Notes: generated by a model from the letters alone, not told the origin. Counted from the first letter of the stretch, positions 33,983 through 43,736 are shown. The stretch: 64,000 nucleotides of DNA from Shewanella sp. UCD-KL21 (GCF_001957135.1 NZ_MPHK01000022.1:1-64000), one strand, 5' to 3'. Made by a program: numbers and translations.

Positions 33983-34507
33983 TTAACTGAGCGGCTTGCT
34001 TAAATAGAAACTATTAATCACCTGCTGTTGACTGATTTGGTAGCTTGGCTGGATCAGTGTAAACCCTTGCTTGATGAAAAATGCTTTTGATAAGTATGAC
34101 GCATCAACATTCAATTCTGCATAGCCTTGGCTGCGAGCCCACTTTTCTAAGGTTTCATATAGCTGACTTGCTAGCCCTTGTTGCTGATAGGCGGGGGCGA
34201 TATACAAACTATCGATATAGCCGCGGCTTTTAAAATGGGTTTCGACATTGATAACTCCAATAACCTTGGGCTGCTGACTTGCTAAACTATCGGCTGTGTT
34301 TGTCGCCAGCATTAACCAAGCTTGGGATCGTCTCAGCCGTAACTGCCAATGTTTTGCTGAGCGCGGTTTAGTTGACCATGCGGCTAATTGGGCTTGAGAG
34401 TAACGTCGGTGTGAGATTTGTCGAACACTTTGATGCACTAGCTCACTGACTTGCTGAGCAAAAGCAAGCCTGAAGGGGATAATTGAATATTGCGCTGTTT
34501 GAGTCAT
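33983..34507 (-). CDS. GNAT-family N-acetyltransferase
   Basis: A 174-residue GNAT enzyme that transfers acetyl from acetyl-CoA to an unknown amine. Motif A, the CoA pyrophosphate loop, is YIAPAYQQQGLASQLYETLE (Q-x-x-G-x-A), followed by LNVDASYLSKAFFIKQGFT in motif B. The N-terminal part is compatible with substrate binding but not diagnostic. It lies 75 bp downstream of the small exported protein gene, from which it is separated by a terminator. Confidence 0.88.
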   Translation of the reverse strand: MTQTAQYSIIPFRLAFAQQVSELVHQSVRQISHRRYSQAQLAAWSTKPRSAKHWQLRLRRSQAWLMLATNTADSLASQQPKVIGVINVETHFKSRGYIDSLYIAPAYQQQGLASQLYETLEKWARSQGYAELNVDASYLSKAFFIKQGFTLIQPSYQISQQQVINSFYLSKPLS

Positions 34508-34525
34508 GGCTGCTTGATATCAGAT

Positions 34526-34556
34526 AAAAAAATCGGCTAATGAGAATTAGCCGATT
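34526..34556 (-). terminator. Terminator of the small exported protein gene
   Basis: AATCGGCTAAT (34531-34541) pairs with 34546-34556, loop GAGA; on the minus strand a run of seven T follows. It shields the GNAT gene. Confidence 0.85.
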
Positions 34557-34581
34557 ATGGGGTATTTATTGCTAAAGCGAG

Positions 34582-34884
34582 TTATTTTTTCTCGATTTTG
34601 CCAACAAATAATAATTCATCAAAGGTTTTGTTTAATGTGCTGCTGGTGAAATCTTGCATCCACATTTGCTCATTCATGATCACAGTGTCACCTTTAGTGA
34701 TCGCAACTTGTGGGCCTGCAGCCCAAAAAGTTTTATCTTCTGCTTTAACTTGAACATAGGTATAACCACCGCTGTTCATCGTTTCTACTACTTCACCTTG
34801 GTGCATAATACCAGCAGCCCATGCTGATGATACGCCTAATGCTAATGTTGCTGCTGCAGCTAATTTGATCAGTTTTGCTTTCAT
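34582..34884 (-). CDS. Small periplasmic protein, NrfJ-like
   Basis: A 100-residue exported protein. The signal peptide MKAKLIKLAAAATLALGVSS ends at AWA. The mature part, beginning GIMHQGEVVETMNSGGYTYV, then VKAEDKTFWAAGPQ and GDTVIM, is a small beta-barrel (OB-like) pattern seen in proteins annotated as NrfJ-related in Shewanella and Wolinella. No heme motif (CxxCH) is present. The link to nitrite reduction is only by name. The gene ends in its own terminator. Confidence 0.72.
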   Translation of the reverse strand: MKAKLIKLAAAATLALGVSSAWAAGIMHQGEVVETMNSGGYTYVQVKAEDKTFWAAGPQVAITKGDTVIMNEQMWMQDFTSSTLNKTFDELLFVGKIEKK

Positions 34885-35044
34885 GAATACGTTCCCTATT
34901 TGATTAGGCTAAATTTTGCAATGATTCAGGTCATGAATCTACATAAAGATAGTTTATTAAATCATGAAGCGCACACAGGGTCTGTGATCCGCGGCAGATT
35001 TGTGAATACTAAATTACGACACAAGGCAAAATTTAAACTCAATA

Positions 35045-36805
35045 TTACCTATGACTAATGTAGTAAACATTAGGCTGTAATGGGTTTTCGATTAAGTTTC
35101 CATGCTGGGTAACAAAATCAACAAAGGCTTCAGGTAAGGTCATGGTGTCTAAGTCTTGTTGCCAATGGGCTTTTAGTAAGGCGTCATAACCTTCTTTGCC
35201 TAAGGCGGTATAGGCCGAAGACACGCCAATATAGAGTTTTTCAGGATCAATTGCCGACCATAAACCGTCTTGATATAACTCAACGGAGGTAATACGTTGA
35301 TGCATGGCTAAGGTGCCATCATAGAAATAGCGGATACCATAAGTGTAGGGAAAGCTACCAGCGCCAGTGCCAGTTACCCCATTATTGGTGGCGGCATTAA
35401 TGGCCGACTCCAGCACTTCATAGAGGTATTTGCCTTGAATTTGATATTTCACTAATGGCAATTCAAAAGGCAAAATCCGCCCTAATACATCGGCCATTGA
35501 TAAGTTGCCTTTATTTAATGACTGCCTAACACCACCGGCATTATGTAAGGCAAAATCGAGTTTTTCACCTGAATGCTTAGTGGCTTTAAACATACTTCTA
35601 CAAACCCAAGGGGCGATTTCACTGCCATGGGGAAAGTGTTTACTGGGTAAACGGGTATGGATGAAATCATGGGGTATGTAAGCAAGCACTTGCTCTTCTA
35701 GCGCATTTAACGCTGGGCGGTATTGCTCCATTATGGTGTTATGAATGGTTTCACTGGCCTGAGCACCACGAATAGCAGGGTGGTTGATAAGCTTGGTTTT
35801 TACGCTATTTATTTGCTGCTCTGTGGGCAAAGTATTGAGGTTAGTAAGCTGATTATCTTGCTTTGGATTAAACAGCACTTCTAATTCATCATCAATCATA
35901 AAGTAGTTATTGCCATTTATGGCAATACAGGCGCCAGAGCGATCGAAAGTGATATCAGCTAAGCCTAGGACTTCAGCGTATTTACTGGCATGGATGATTG
36001 GGGTGTTATTTACTCGCTCAGCATAGGGAGTATGACTGAGGCCGAGATCATCAAACAGGCCTTGTAAGGTATGTGAGTGCCCACCAACTATGACGCTGAT
36101 CCCAGATACTTTTTCTGCTAACTCTCGGTCTTGATCTAGCCCCAAATGGCTGAGGACAATAATATGCTGTATGCCTTGTTGCTGCAGACTGGCAATGGTA
36201 TTGGCAGTCGTTTCAATGGCATTAATAAAATGGGTGTCAGGATCGGGACGAGCAATCAGCGGCATCTGATCCAGCGTAATCCCGACAATGGCGATGTGAG
36301 TGTCATAAAACGGCTTAATTAGCACCTTGGCACATTGGGTCTGATTGTCGTAATCATAAAGCATCGGGTGACCACTTAGGCGGCCTTCTTTATCGGTTAA
36401 CTCTTGGCTGAGATCCATATTGCCAGCTAACACCGGAAATTCGATACGATTTAAAAAAGCCAGTACTGGGCTATTACCCGCATCTATTTCATGATTACCT
36501 AGCACCATCGCATCGGGTTTGAGCATATTGAGTAGGTGCGCGTTAGCGGCGCCTTGAAATTCTCTAAAATATAAGGTGCCTTGAAAGCTATCGCCGCCAT
36601 GCAAAAACAAAAACTCATGGTTATGTTGAGCAGCTTGTTGCCTTGCTGATTCAATTTGATGACCTAAACGGGCGTAGCCACCTGTTTTCGTGTTGACGTG
36701 ATAATGCTGCTGCTCGACCGATAAGGAAAATTGAACACTGCTAGGCTCAAAATTAGAATGAGTATCGTTAATATGAGCAAGGCTAAGGCGATAGTTATTG
36801 GGCAT
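35045..36805 (-). CDS. 5'-nucleotidase/metallophosphatase family protein, cytoplasmic form
   Basis: A 586-residue enzyme of the UshA/CpdB-type family. Metal-binding motifs are LAHINDTHSNF near the N-terminus, LFLHGGDSFQGT, VLGNHEIDAG, VLSHLG and VGGHSHTLQG. The C-terminal nucleotidase domain (about 360-570) has the substrate region NAGGVRQSL and YKGF-like PYTYGIRYFYDG. It would hydrolyse a nucleotide or sugar-nucleotide phosphoester. Unlike UshA it has no signal peptide (start MPNNYRLSLAHIN), so it is predicted to be cytoplasmic or a surface protein exported by another way. It is a single gene. Confidence 0.85.
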   Translation of the reverse strand: MPNNYRLSLAHINDTHSNFEPSSVQFSLSVEQQHYHVNTKTGGYARLGHQIESARQQAAQHNHEFLFLHGGDSFQGTLYFREFQGAANAHLLNMLKPDAMVLGNHEIDAGNSPVLAFLNRIEFPVLAGNMDLSQELTDKEGRLSGHPMLYDYDNQTQCAKVLIKPFYDTHIAIVGITLDQMPLIARPDPDTHFINAIETTANTIASLQQQGIQHIIVLSHLGLDQDRELAEKVSGISVIVGGHSHTLQGLFDDLGLSHTPYAERVNNTPIIHASKYAEVLGLADITFDRSGACIAINGNNYFMIDDELEVLFNPKQDNQLTNLNTLPTEQQINSVKTKLINHPAIRGAQASETIHNTIMEQYRPALNALEEQVLAYIPHDFIHTRLPSKHFPHGSEIAPWVCRSMFKATKHSGEKLDFALHNAGGVRQSLNKGNLSMADVLGRILPFELPLVKYQIQGKYLYEVLESAINAATNNGVTGTGAGSFPYTYGIRYFYDGTLAMHQRITSVELYQDGLWSAIDPEKLYIGVSSAYTALGKEGYDALLKAHWQQDLDTMTLPEAFVDFVTQHGNLIENPLQPNVYYISHR

Positions 36806-36965
36806 CTTTTACTCTAATACAGAAAAAGGAGGCTGTTCCTGATCCGGCGTTTAATGAACTTAAATGGGTGACTTATTTTTGTCGCTGTTTGCTTTAGTCG
36901 TTGTTTACTTTAGTTGCTGCTAGTGCATCACAGTTAAACCAAGGCTGTGGTTAAATTACCTAAAT

Positions 36966-36990
36966 TAAAAAGGGAGCTTAAGCTCCCTTA
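36966..36990 (-). terminator. Terminator of the CNNM/CBS gene
   Basis: The palindrome 36970-36989 (AAGGGAGCTT with AAGCTCCCTT) is followed, on the minus strand, by a T run. Confidence 0.75.
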
Positions 36991-37015
36991 AATCTGTAGC
37001 GATAAAGCTAGAGTA

Positions 37016-38098
37016 TTATTGCGGCGGGGTTTGAGATTGCTTGGTAAACTCACCGTCATCAGACAATACAATGCCTTTATGCTTCATGCGGCTACTCCAC
37101 AATTTACGTGCTAATTGCTGCATATCGGTGACAGGATCGTTTGAATCGACAATTTCTAGTCCCAGTAAAGACTCAACAATATCTTCTAAGGTGACGATAC
37201 CTTCACCCGAACCATACTCATCGACAATCATAGCGATTTTAGTATTACGCTTAATCATCAATTCAAATATCGGTAAAATCTTGGCGGTTTCGGGAATAAC
37301 CAGCAGGTTTTTCTTCAAGACACCAATGGATTCTTTCTGGGTGTAACGTTCAGCTTGAATAATATTATTACGGTTAACATAACCAATAATATTATCAGGA
37401 TCGTCTTCATATACTGGAATACGGGTAAAAGGTTTAGCTAAAAACTGCTGCACAAATTGCCCTTGGGTCATAGTCACCGGTAATTTAAACATCACGGTTC
37501 GCGGCGTCATAATCGCTGAAACCGGCATTTCTTTAACCGATAACATTTGCGTTAAAATGGCAGACTCTTGTTTATCCAGCTCGCCAGATTGTCGGCCTAA
37601 CTCAGCCATCGCGCTCATTTCTTGACGTATGTATTGGCCTTCATCACCCTTACCTAATAATTGGGTGACCTTTGACGACATCCAAATTAGTGGCTTGGTA
37701 ATACGCTCTAACCACACTAAAACTAGCGACACTGATGGCGCTAATGACCGCCAATAGTTTGCACCTAAGGTTTTAGGGATGATTTCTGAGAAAAATAAGA
37801 TGAGAAAGGTCAGTACCCCGGAAAATACCCCTAGCATTTCATCACCAAAGACTTTTGCCGCTTGAGCACCAGCAACAGCTGCGCCTACGGTATGAGAAAT
37901 GGTATTGAGAGTCAGGATAGAAACCAGTGGTGATTCCACGTTTTCTTTCTGTTTATTAAGCCGAGCGGCAGCTTTACGATTCGTTTTAGCCAAAGTGGCA
38001 ATATAACTAGGCGTAACAGACAGTAGTACCGCCTCAAATACACTACAAAGAAAAGAGATTGCAATGGCGATAAATACTATAATGATAAGGGTTATCAT
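37016..38098 (-). CDS. CNNM (DUF21)/CBS-pair membrane protein
   Basis: A 360-residue integral membrane protein. The DUF21/CNNM transmembrane domain fills about residues 1-170 (IIIVFIAIAISFLCSVFEAV at the start, FSGVLTFLILFFSEIIPKTL), and a CBS pair lies at about 190-320 (MPVSAIMTPRTVMFKL, IAMIVDEYGSGEGIVTLEDI). The C-terminal CorC_HlyC domain of related CorC/YfjD-type proteins is short or missing. Relatives are linked to Mg2+ or Co2+ export; some earlier annotations as hemolysins are misleading. An anti-Shine-Dalgarno lies between its ribosome site and its start codon. Confidence 0.9.
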   Translation of the reverse strand: MITLIIIVFIAIAISFLCSVFEAVLLSVTPSYIATLAKTNRKAAARLNKQKENVESPLVSILTLNTISHTVGAAVAGAQAAKVFGDEMLGVFSGVLTFLILFFSEIIPKTLGANYWRSLAPSVSLVLVWLERITKPLIWMSSKVTQLLGKGDEGQYIRQEMSAMAELGRQSGELDKQESAILTQMLSVKEMPVSAIMTPRTVMFKLPVTMTQGQFVQQFLAKPFTRIPVYEDDPDNIIGYVNRNNIIQAERYTQKESIGVLKKNLLVIPETAKILPIFELMIKRNTKIAMIVDEYGSGEGIVTLEDIVESLLGLEIVDSNDPVTDMQQLARKLWSSRMKHKGIVLSDDGEFTKQSQTPPQ

Positions 38099-38257
38099 AA
38101 AGGTGGAATTACACCTCCAAATGGCAGACCAATATTAGTCCGAGGAAATTCTAGCATAGTCTCTAAGCTTTGTTGCTACTTCTATAGCCAAATTTTGTTA
38201 GGATCTGTATAATTCGCCGCCCGCAAGCAAGTTTTAGGTTTTTTGAGGTTACACAAC

Positions 38258-39379
38258 ATGAGTGAAAAAAAGATCAATTTATTGGATCTTGATCGAAAAT
38301 CGATGAGAGCGCTATTCGCAGAAATGGGCGAAAAACCGTTCCGAGCCGATCAATTGATGAAATGGCTTTATCACTTTGGTGTTAGCGACTTCGAAGAAAT
38401 GAACAATATTAACAAAGCACTGCGCGCTAAATTAGCTCGAAAGTGTGAAATTGTTGCCCCTGAGATTGCTAGCTTCCAAAAGTCATCAGACGGCACCATT
38501 AAGTTTGCTATTAATGTCGGTCAAGGCCAAGAAGTAGAGACGGTTTACATCCCAGAAGAAGACCGTGCAACCTTGTGCGTATCATCACAAGTGGGTTGTG
38601 CATTAGAGTGTACTTTCTGCTCAACAGGGCAACAAGGCTTCAACCGTAACCTGTCTGTGGCTGAAATTATCGGTCAAGTATGGCGTGTATCAGAATTTTT
38701 AGGTTTCCATAAAGACACTGGCGATCGTCCAATCACTAACGTTGTTATGATGGGAATGGGTGAGCCACTATTAAACTTAGCCAATGTGATCCCTGCAATG
38801 GACATCATGTTAGATGACTTTGGTTTCAGTCTGTCTAAGCGTCGTGTGACCTTATCGACTTCAGGTGTCGTGCCTGCGTTAGACAAATTAGGTGACGTAA
38901 TTGATGTGGCTTTAGCAGTGAGTATTCACGCGCCAAACGATGAGCTACGTGATGTATTGGTGCCGGTAAACAAGAAATACCCACTAGAAGAATTTTTAGC
39001 TGGGATTCGTCGTTACCTAGAAAAGTCCAATGCTAACCGCGGACGTGTTACAGTCGAATACGTGATGCTTGATCATATCAATGACAGCACAGATCAAGCC
39101 CATGAATTAGCCAAGCTAATGAAGGACACACCGTGTAAGATTAACTTAATTCCGTTTAATCCTTATCCTGGTTCACCATATGGTCGCTCTTCTAATTCTA
39201 GAATTGACCGTTTTTCTAAAGTATTAATGGAATACGGCTTAACGGTTATTGTGCGTAAAACCCGTGGTGATGATATTGATGCGGCTTGTGGACAATTAGC
39301 CGGTGATATTCGTGATCGCACTAAACGTTTAGCAAAAAAACAAATGCAACAAAATCAGATTTCGGTCACAATGGATTAA
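38258..39379 (+). CDS. rlmN: Dual-specificity 23S rRNA/tRNA methyltransferase RlmN
   Basis: A 373-residue radical-SAM enzyme that methylates C2 of A2503 in 23S rRNA and A37 of some tRNAs. The radical-SAM cluster motif is CALECTFCSTG (C-x3-C-x2-C). Near the C-terminus, VRKTRGDDIDAACGQLAGD carries the reactive cysteine, and MGMGEPLLN is a family signature. The ATG at 38258 gives the usual MSEKKINLLDLDR start. A TATAAT at 38209-38214 is a plausible -10 box. It heads the operon running into pilW, rodZ and ispG. Confidence 0.97.
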   Translation: MSEKKINLLDLDRKSMRALFAEMGEKPFRADQLMKWLYHFGVSDFEEMNNINKALRAKLARKCEIVAPEIASFQKSSDGTIKFAINVGQGQEVETVYIPEEDRATLCVSSQVGCALECTFCSTGQQGFNRNLSVAEIIGQVWRVSEFLGFHKDTGDRPITNVVMMGMGEPLLNLANVIPAMDIMLDDFGFSLSKRRVTLSTSGVVPALDKLGDVIDVALAVSIHAPNDELRDVLVPVNKKYPLEEFLAGIRRYLEKSNANRGRVTVEYVMLDHINDSTDQAHELAKLMKDTPCKINLIPFNPYPGSPYGRSSNSRIDRFSKVLMEYGLTVIVRKTRGDDIDAACGQLAGDIRDRTKRLAKKQMQQNQISVTMD

Positions 39380-39413
39380 CTCATTGTTTGTATAGATTAA
39401 TAGGCGTTGGAAT

Positions 39414-40196
39414 ATGCATGGATTGCCAAAGTTTTTGATTGTAGTCGCGATGGCATTACCGATAGCAGGTTGTGTCACTGAGCGAACTTATAGCGGTACT
39501 GATATTCCTGTTGCCGAAAGAACCTTAGATAAGCAAGCCGCAGCCATTGAACGAATGCAGCTGGGGCTGACTTATCTAAATCGTGGCAATATCGAACAAG
39601 CTAAATTTAATTTAAATCGTGCAGTTGAATATGCACCGCAGTTAAGTTCAGTGCATATCGCGATGGCGTATTATTACCAAACGGTAGGTGATACTGTACG
39701 TACCGAGGCGGCTTATCGTAAAGCCATTGCTGCGCCAGATGCGGGCGGTGATGCGAAAAATAACTTTGGCGTGTTTCTTTGCCAGCAAGATAAATTCGCA
39801 CAAGCTGAAGAAATGCTATTAGCCGCGATTGAAACCAAACAATACACTCGTACCGCTTCAAGTTACGAAAACTTAGGCGTGTGCAGTATGTCTGCAGGTG
39901 ACACCGAAAAAGCCAAGGGCTATTTTGAAGATGCGCTGCGATATGATCCAAGACGACAATCAACCTTGAAAGAATTGATTGAGCTTGCGATAGTAGAAAA
40001 TGATTATCAAGCCGCTAAGGCGAATTTAACGCGTCTTCACCGTGTGGCACAACAAACACCAGAAAGCTTAGCATTAGGTATTAAAATTTCCCGTGAGTTA
40101 GCGGATGATGAAGCGGTAAAACGCTACGGAATTACTTTAATTGCCAAATATCCTGCTTCAGAACAAGCGAAAGAATACAGGGCTAATTTGCATTAA
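39414..40196 (+). CDS. pilW: Type IV pilus biogenesis lipoprotein PilW/PilF
   Basis: A 260-residue outer-membrane lipoprotein that pilots the PilQ secretin in type IV pili. The signal peptide ends in the lipobox IAGC (Cys20). Six or so TPR repeats follow (for example MQLGLTYLNRGNIEQAKFNL, and FEDALRYDPRRQSTLKELIE). It lies between rlmN and rodZ, the standard gammaproteobacterial order. Its stop overlaps the rodZ start (TAATG), showing translational coupling. Confidence 0.94.
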   Translation: MHGLPKFLIVVAMALPIAGCVTERTYSGTDIPVAERTLDKQAAAIERMQLGLTYLNRGNIEQAKFNLNRAVEYAPQLSSVHIAMAYYYQTVGDTVRTEAAYRKAIAAPDAGGDAKNNFGVFLCQQDKFAQAEEMLLAAIETKQYTRTASSYENLGVCSMSAGDTEKAKGYFEDALRYDPRRQSTLKELIELAIVENDYQAAKANLTRLHRVAQQTPESLALGIKISRELADDEAVKRYGITLIAKYPASEQAKEYRANLH

Positions 40197-41179
40197 TGAC
40201 AAATAAAATTACAGAAATAGAAACAGATAATAATCTCGAGCAAACAGAATTACTCGAAACTGTTTCAACAGCGGGTATGCTGCTACGCACCGCCCGTGAA
40301 AAAAAGGGTGTCTCGATAGATGCCGTGGCAATACAGCTGCATTTGCGTCCCAGTGTTATTGAAGATATTGAAAATGATATTTTTGATAATATTGCCTCAG
40401 CAACCTATGCCCGCGGCTACGCTAAAAACTTTGCCAAATACGTTGAAGCAGATGTAAATGCAGTTCAACAATGTTTAGCCCAGCAGCTTCCTGATGAAAC
40501 TGCAGCTATGCAAAGCTTTTCTCGCAAAACGACCCGTGAAGCCCGTGACAGCCGTCTCACCTTAGTTACTTATCTTATCGTAGCGATATTACTTGCGCTA
40601 TTATTGTTGTGGTGGGTACAAAAAGACTCAATGCTAACGGGAGTTGATTTATCAAAGCCGACAGCAGAAGAAGTCGCTGCTGCTAATGTAGCGCAGCAAA
40701 CCCAAGACTTATTAGAGCCAGAAATCGATCCTAAACTGGCTTATCGGGAACCCGTTGCCAGCGAGTCAATCTCAGCACAAAGTCAAAATGATGACCCAGT
40801 TCAAGTGAGCAGTAATGTTCAGGACAATAACGGTGTTATCGAGCCTGCAACGGCGACTGACACACTTGGCTCCGTTGCTGTGACGCCCGCAGTAACAGCT
40901 GCCGTTGATACTGTAGTCACCACCGCTGATGTGATCGTAACCGATACGATATCGCTCAGCTTTAGTGATGATTGCTGGGTTAACATTATCGATGCCGATG
41001 GTAAAACATTGGTTGATGGCGTTAAGGGCTCAGCTAGAGTCGTTGAAGTCACCGGTAAGGCACCTTTTAAAGTGATATTGGGTGCGCCGCAAGTTGTCAC
41101 CATGAGCTTTAATAATGAAAATGTCAGCCTTGCTGAGTTTTCTGACCGTGTGGCCAAGTTAACCTTGCCTAAAGGCTAG
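40196..41179 (+). CDS. rodZ: Cytoskeleton protein RodZ
   Basis: A 327-residue inner-membrane protein that links MreB to the cell-wall elongation machinery. The cytoplasmic N-terminal HTH (about residues 28-90, LLRTAREKKGVSIDAVAIQL) is followed by a membrane segment (about 122-141, LVTYLIVAILLALLLLWW), a disordered periplasmic linker and the C-terminal DUF4115 beta domain (about 245-320, LSFSDDCWVNIIDADGKTL). It overlaps pilW by one base. Confidence 0.96.
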   Translation: MTNKITEIETDNNLEQTELLETVSTAGMLLRTAREKKGVSIDAVAIQLHLRPSVIEDIENDIFDNIASATYARGYAKNFAKYVEADVNAVQQCLAQQLPDETAAMQSFSRKTTREARDSRLTLVTYLIVAILLALLLLWWVQKDSMLTGVDLSKPTAEEVAAANVAQQTQDLLEPEIDPKLAYREPVASESISAQSQNDDPVQVSSNVQDNNGVIEPATATDTLGSVAVTPAVTAAVDTVVTTADVIVTDTISLSFSDDCWVNIIDADGKTLVDGVKGSARVVEVTGKAPFKVILGAPQVVTMSFNNENVSLAEFSDRVAKLTLPKG

Positions 41180-41246
41180 TGTTTAAAGCTTAGTGTTTTA
41201 AAGCTTAGTGTTAACTCAATTTTGGTAAGTAGTAGAGCAACAGATT

Positions 41247-42362
41247 ATGTATAACGAATCTCCAATCATCCGCCGTCCTTCTAGCCGCATTTATGTAGGT
41301 GATGTTCCGATCGGCGATGGTGCACCAATTGCGGTGCAATCGATGACAAATACTAAAACCACTGATGTCGACGCCACAGTTGCACAAATTTTGGCCCTTG
41401 AAAAAGTCGGCGCAGACATAGTGCGAGTCTCAGTACCAACAATGGATGCCGCTGAAGCGTTTAAGCTTATCAAGCAGCGCGTTAGCGTGCCTTTAGTTGC
41501 CGATATTCACTTTGATTACCGTATTGCACTTAAAGTGGCTGAATACGGTGTTGATTGTTTGCGGATCAACCCCGGCAACATTGGTAATGAAGAACGTATT
41601 CGCAATGTAGTTGAATGCGCGCGTGATAAAAATATTCCAATTCGCATTGGTGTTAATGGCGGTTCATTAGAAAAAGATTTGATGGACAAGTATCATGAGC
41701 CAACACCAGAAGCATTGCTTGAATCAGCCATGCGTCATGTGGATATTTTAGACCGTCTTAACTTCGACCAGTTTAAAGTCAGTGTAAAAGCTTCAGACGT
41801 ATTTTTAGCGGTCGAATCATACCGTTTACTGGCCAAGCAAATTAAGCAGCCATTGCATTTAGGTATTACTGAAGCAGGCGGTGCTCGTGCCGGTTCAGTT
41901 AAATCCGCTGTCGGTTTAGGCATGTTACTGGCTGAAGGTATTGGTGATACTTTACGTATCTCATTAGCGGCAGATCCAGTCGAAGAAATTAAAGTCGGTT
42001 TTGATATTTTAAAATCATTACGCATTCGCAGTCGCGGCATTAACTTTATTGCTTGTCCGTCTTGTTCACGCCAAGAGTTTGATGTGATTAACACGGTTAA
42101 TGCACTAGAAATGCGCCTTGAAGATATCACCACTCCAATGGATGTGTCGATTATCGGCTGTGTGGTCAATGGCCCAGGTGAAGCACTGGTTTCAGATATT
42201 GGTTTAACCGGTAGTCACGGTAAAAGTGGTTACTATGATGACGGTAAACGTCAAAAAGAGCGCTTTGATAACAACAATATAGTGGATTCATTGGAAGCAA
42301 AAATTCGCGCGAAAGCTGCGATAATGCAAAACCGAATCGATATCAAAGACGCAACAGAATAA
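41247..42362 (+). CDS. ispG: (E)-4-hydroxy-3-methylbut-2-enyl-diphosphate synthase IspG
   Basis: A 371-residue 4Fe-4S enzyme of the MEP pathway that converts MEcPP to HMBPP. The N-terminal TIM barrel includes VQSMTNTKTTDVDATVAQI and RINPGNIGNEERI. The cluster cysteines lie in CPSCSRQEFD and IIGCVVNGPGEA. Length and both ends fit the bacterial two-domain form. It is the last gene before an internal terminator but may be partly read through into hisS. Confidence 0.97.
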   Translation: MYNESPIIRRPSSRIYVGDVPIGDGAPIAVQSMTNTKTTDVDATVAQILALEKVGADIVRVSVPTMDAAEAFKLIKQRVSVPLVADIHFDYRIALKVAEYGVDCLRINPGNIGNEERIRNVVECARDKNIPIRIGVNGGSLEKDLMDKYHEPTPEALLESAMRHVDILDRLNFDQFKVSVKASDVFLAVESYRLLAKQIKQPLHLGITEAGGARAGSVKSAVGLGMLLAEGIGDTLRISLAADPVEEIKVGFDILKSLRIRSRGINFIACPSCSRQEFDVINTVNALEMRLEDITTPMDVSIIGCVVNGPGEALVSDIGLTGSHGKSGYYDDGKRQKERFDNNNIVDSLEAKIRAKAAIMQNRIDIKDATE

Positions 42363-42374
42363 GTTAGTTTTAGA

Positions 42375-42413
42375 TAAAAAACACACTTACCAGCAGTGGT
42401 AGGTGTTTTTTTG
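42375..42413 (+). terminator. Terminator between ispG and hisS
   Basis: AAAACAC..CTTACCA at about 42377-42391 pairs with TGGTAGGTGTTTT at 42396-42409 with one bulge, followed by T residues. Confidence 0.8.
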
Positions 42414-42461
42414 TGTAAGGCATATGATTAATTAATTAGCTAAAAATTAGGCGAATTAAAC

Positions 42462-43736
42462 GTGGCAAAACAGATCCAAGCAATCCGTGGAATGAACGAC
42501 ATTCTGCCAACTCAAAGCCCTTTATGGCAACAAGTCGAAGCGGTTATTCGCTCTACTGTTAGTGCCTATGGTTACAGTGAAATCCGTACTCCTATTGTTG
42601 AAAGTACTGATTTATTCAAGCGCTCAATTGGTGAAGTCACCGATATCGTTGAAAAAGAAATGTATACCTTTGCTGATCGCAATGAAGACAGTTTAACATT
42701 GCGCCCAGAAGGTACAGCATCGACGGTTCGTGCGGGTAATGAACATGGTTTACTGTACAACCAAGAGCAACGTTTATGGTACATGGGACCTATGTTCCGT
42801 CATGAACGCCCTCAAAAAGGTCGTTACCGTCAATTCCACCAATTTGGAGTTGAAGTATACGGTATTCCGAGTGCGGACATTGATGCGGAAGTATTAATGT
42901 TATCTGCAAGACTATGGGATTCATTTGGCATTAAAGACCACGTTAAACTGGAACTTAATACTCTAGGTGATCCTGCTGAGCGTGCTACTTACCGTGATGC
43001 ATTAATTGCTTTTTTAGAGCAGCACAAAGAGCAATTAGACGAAGACTCACAGCGCCGTATGTATTCAAATCCGCTGCGAGTATTAGACTCTAAATCGCCA
43101 CAGGTTCAAGCCTTGCTCGCTGATGCGCCAGAGTTAATGGATTATTTAGGTGAAGAATCAAAAACACATTTTTCAACCTTATGTGAACTCTTAGACGCTG
43201 TCGGCATCCAATACACAATTAATCCTCGTCTTGTGCGTGGTTTAGATTACTATAACCGCACCGTGTTTGAGTGGGTAACTGATAGCTTAGGCTCTCAAGG
43301 AACTGTACTTGCTGGTGGTCGTTATGACGGTCTGGTTGGTCAATTGGGTGGTAAAGATACCCCAGCAGTAGGTTTTGCAATGGGCCTTGAGCGTATTGTC
43401 TTACTACTGCAAACCCTTGAGCTTGATAAAGATGTCGCGCCAGTTGTCGATGTTTATGTCACGGCAATGGGCGAAAACTGCTTAGTTGAAGCAATTAAAA
43501 TTGCCCAAGAGTTGCGTCAAAGCCTGCCAGCGCTTAAAGTCATGAGTCATTGTGGCGGCGGTAACTTTAAAAAGCAGATGAAGCGTGCTGATAAAAGCGG
43601 TGCAGAATATGCGCTTATCATTGGTGAAAACGAAATTGCCAATAACCAAGTTGCAATTAAGCCACTGAGAAATAAGAACGAACAACTTTTAGTTGCCCGA
43701 GATGAGTTGGCGACTACGATAAAATCATTATTTTAA
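42462..43736 (+). CDS. hisS: Histidyl-tRNA synthetase
   Basis: A 424-residue class II aminoacyl-tRNA synthetase that charges tRNA-His. Motif 2 is in YMGPMFRHERPQKGRYRQFH; the histidine-specific motifs RGLDYYNRTVFE and GGRYDGLVGQLGG and motif 3 AVGFAMGLERI are all present. The C-terminal anticodon-binding domain (about 325-424) is complete. The start is a GTG in the context AAACGTGGCAAAACAG. It is followed by yfgM and bamB in the conserved order. Confidence 0.97.
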   Translation: MAKQIQAIRGMNDILPTQSPLWQQVEAVIRSTVSAYGYSEIRTPIVESTDLFKRSIGEVTDIVEKEMYTFADRNEDSLTLRPEGTASTVRAGNEHGLLYNQEQRLWYMGPMFRHERPQKGRYRQFHQFGVEVYGIPSADIDAEVLMLSARLWDSFGIKDHVKLELNTLGDPAERATYRDALIAFLEQHKEQLDEDSQRRMYSNPLRVLDSKSPQVQALLADAPELMDYLGEESKTHFSTLCELLDAVGIQYTINPRLVRGLDYYNRTVFEWVTDSLGSQGTVLAGGRYDGLVGQLGGKDTPAVGFAMGLERIVLLLQTLELDKDVAPVVDVYVTAMGENCLVEAIKIAQELRQSLPALKVMSHCGGGNFKKQMKRADKSGAEYALIIGENEIANNQVAIKPLRNKNEQLLVARDELATTIKSLF

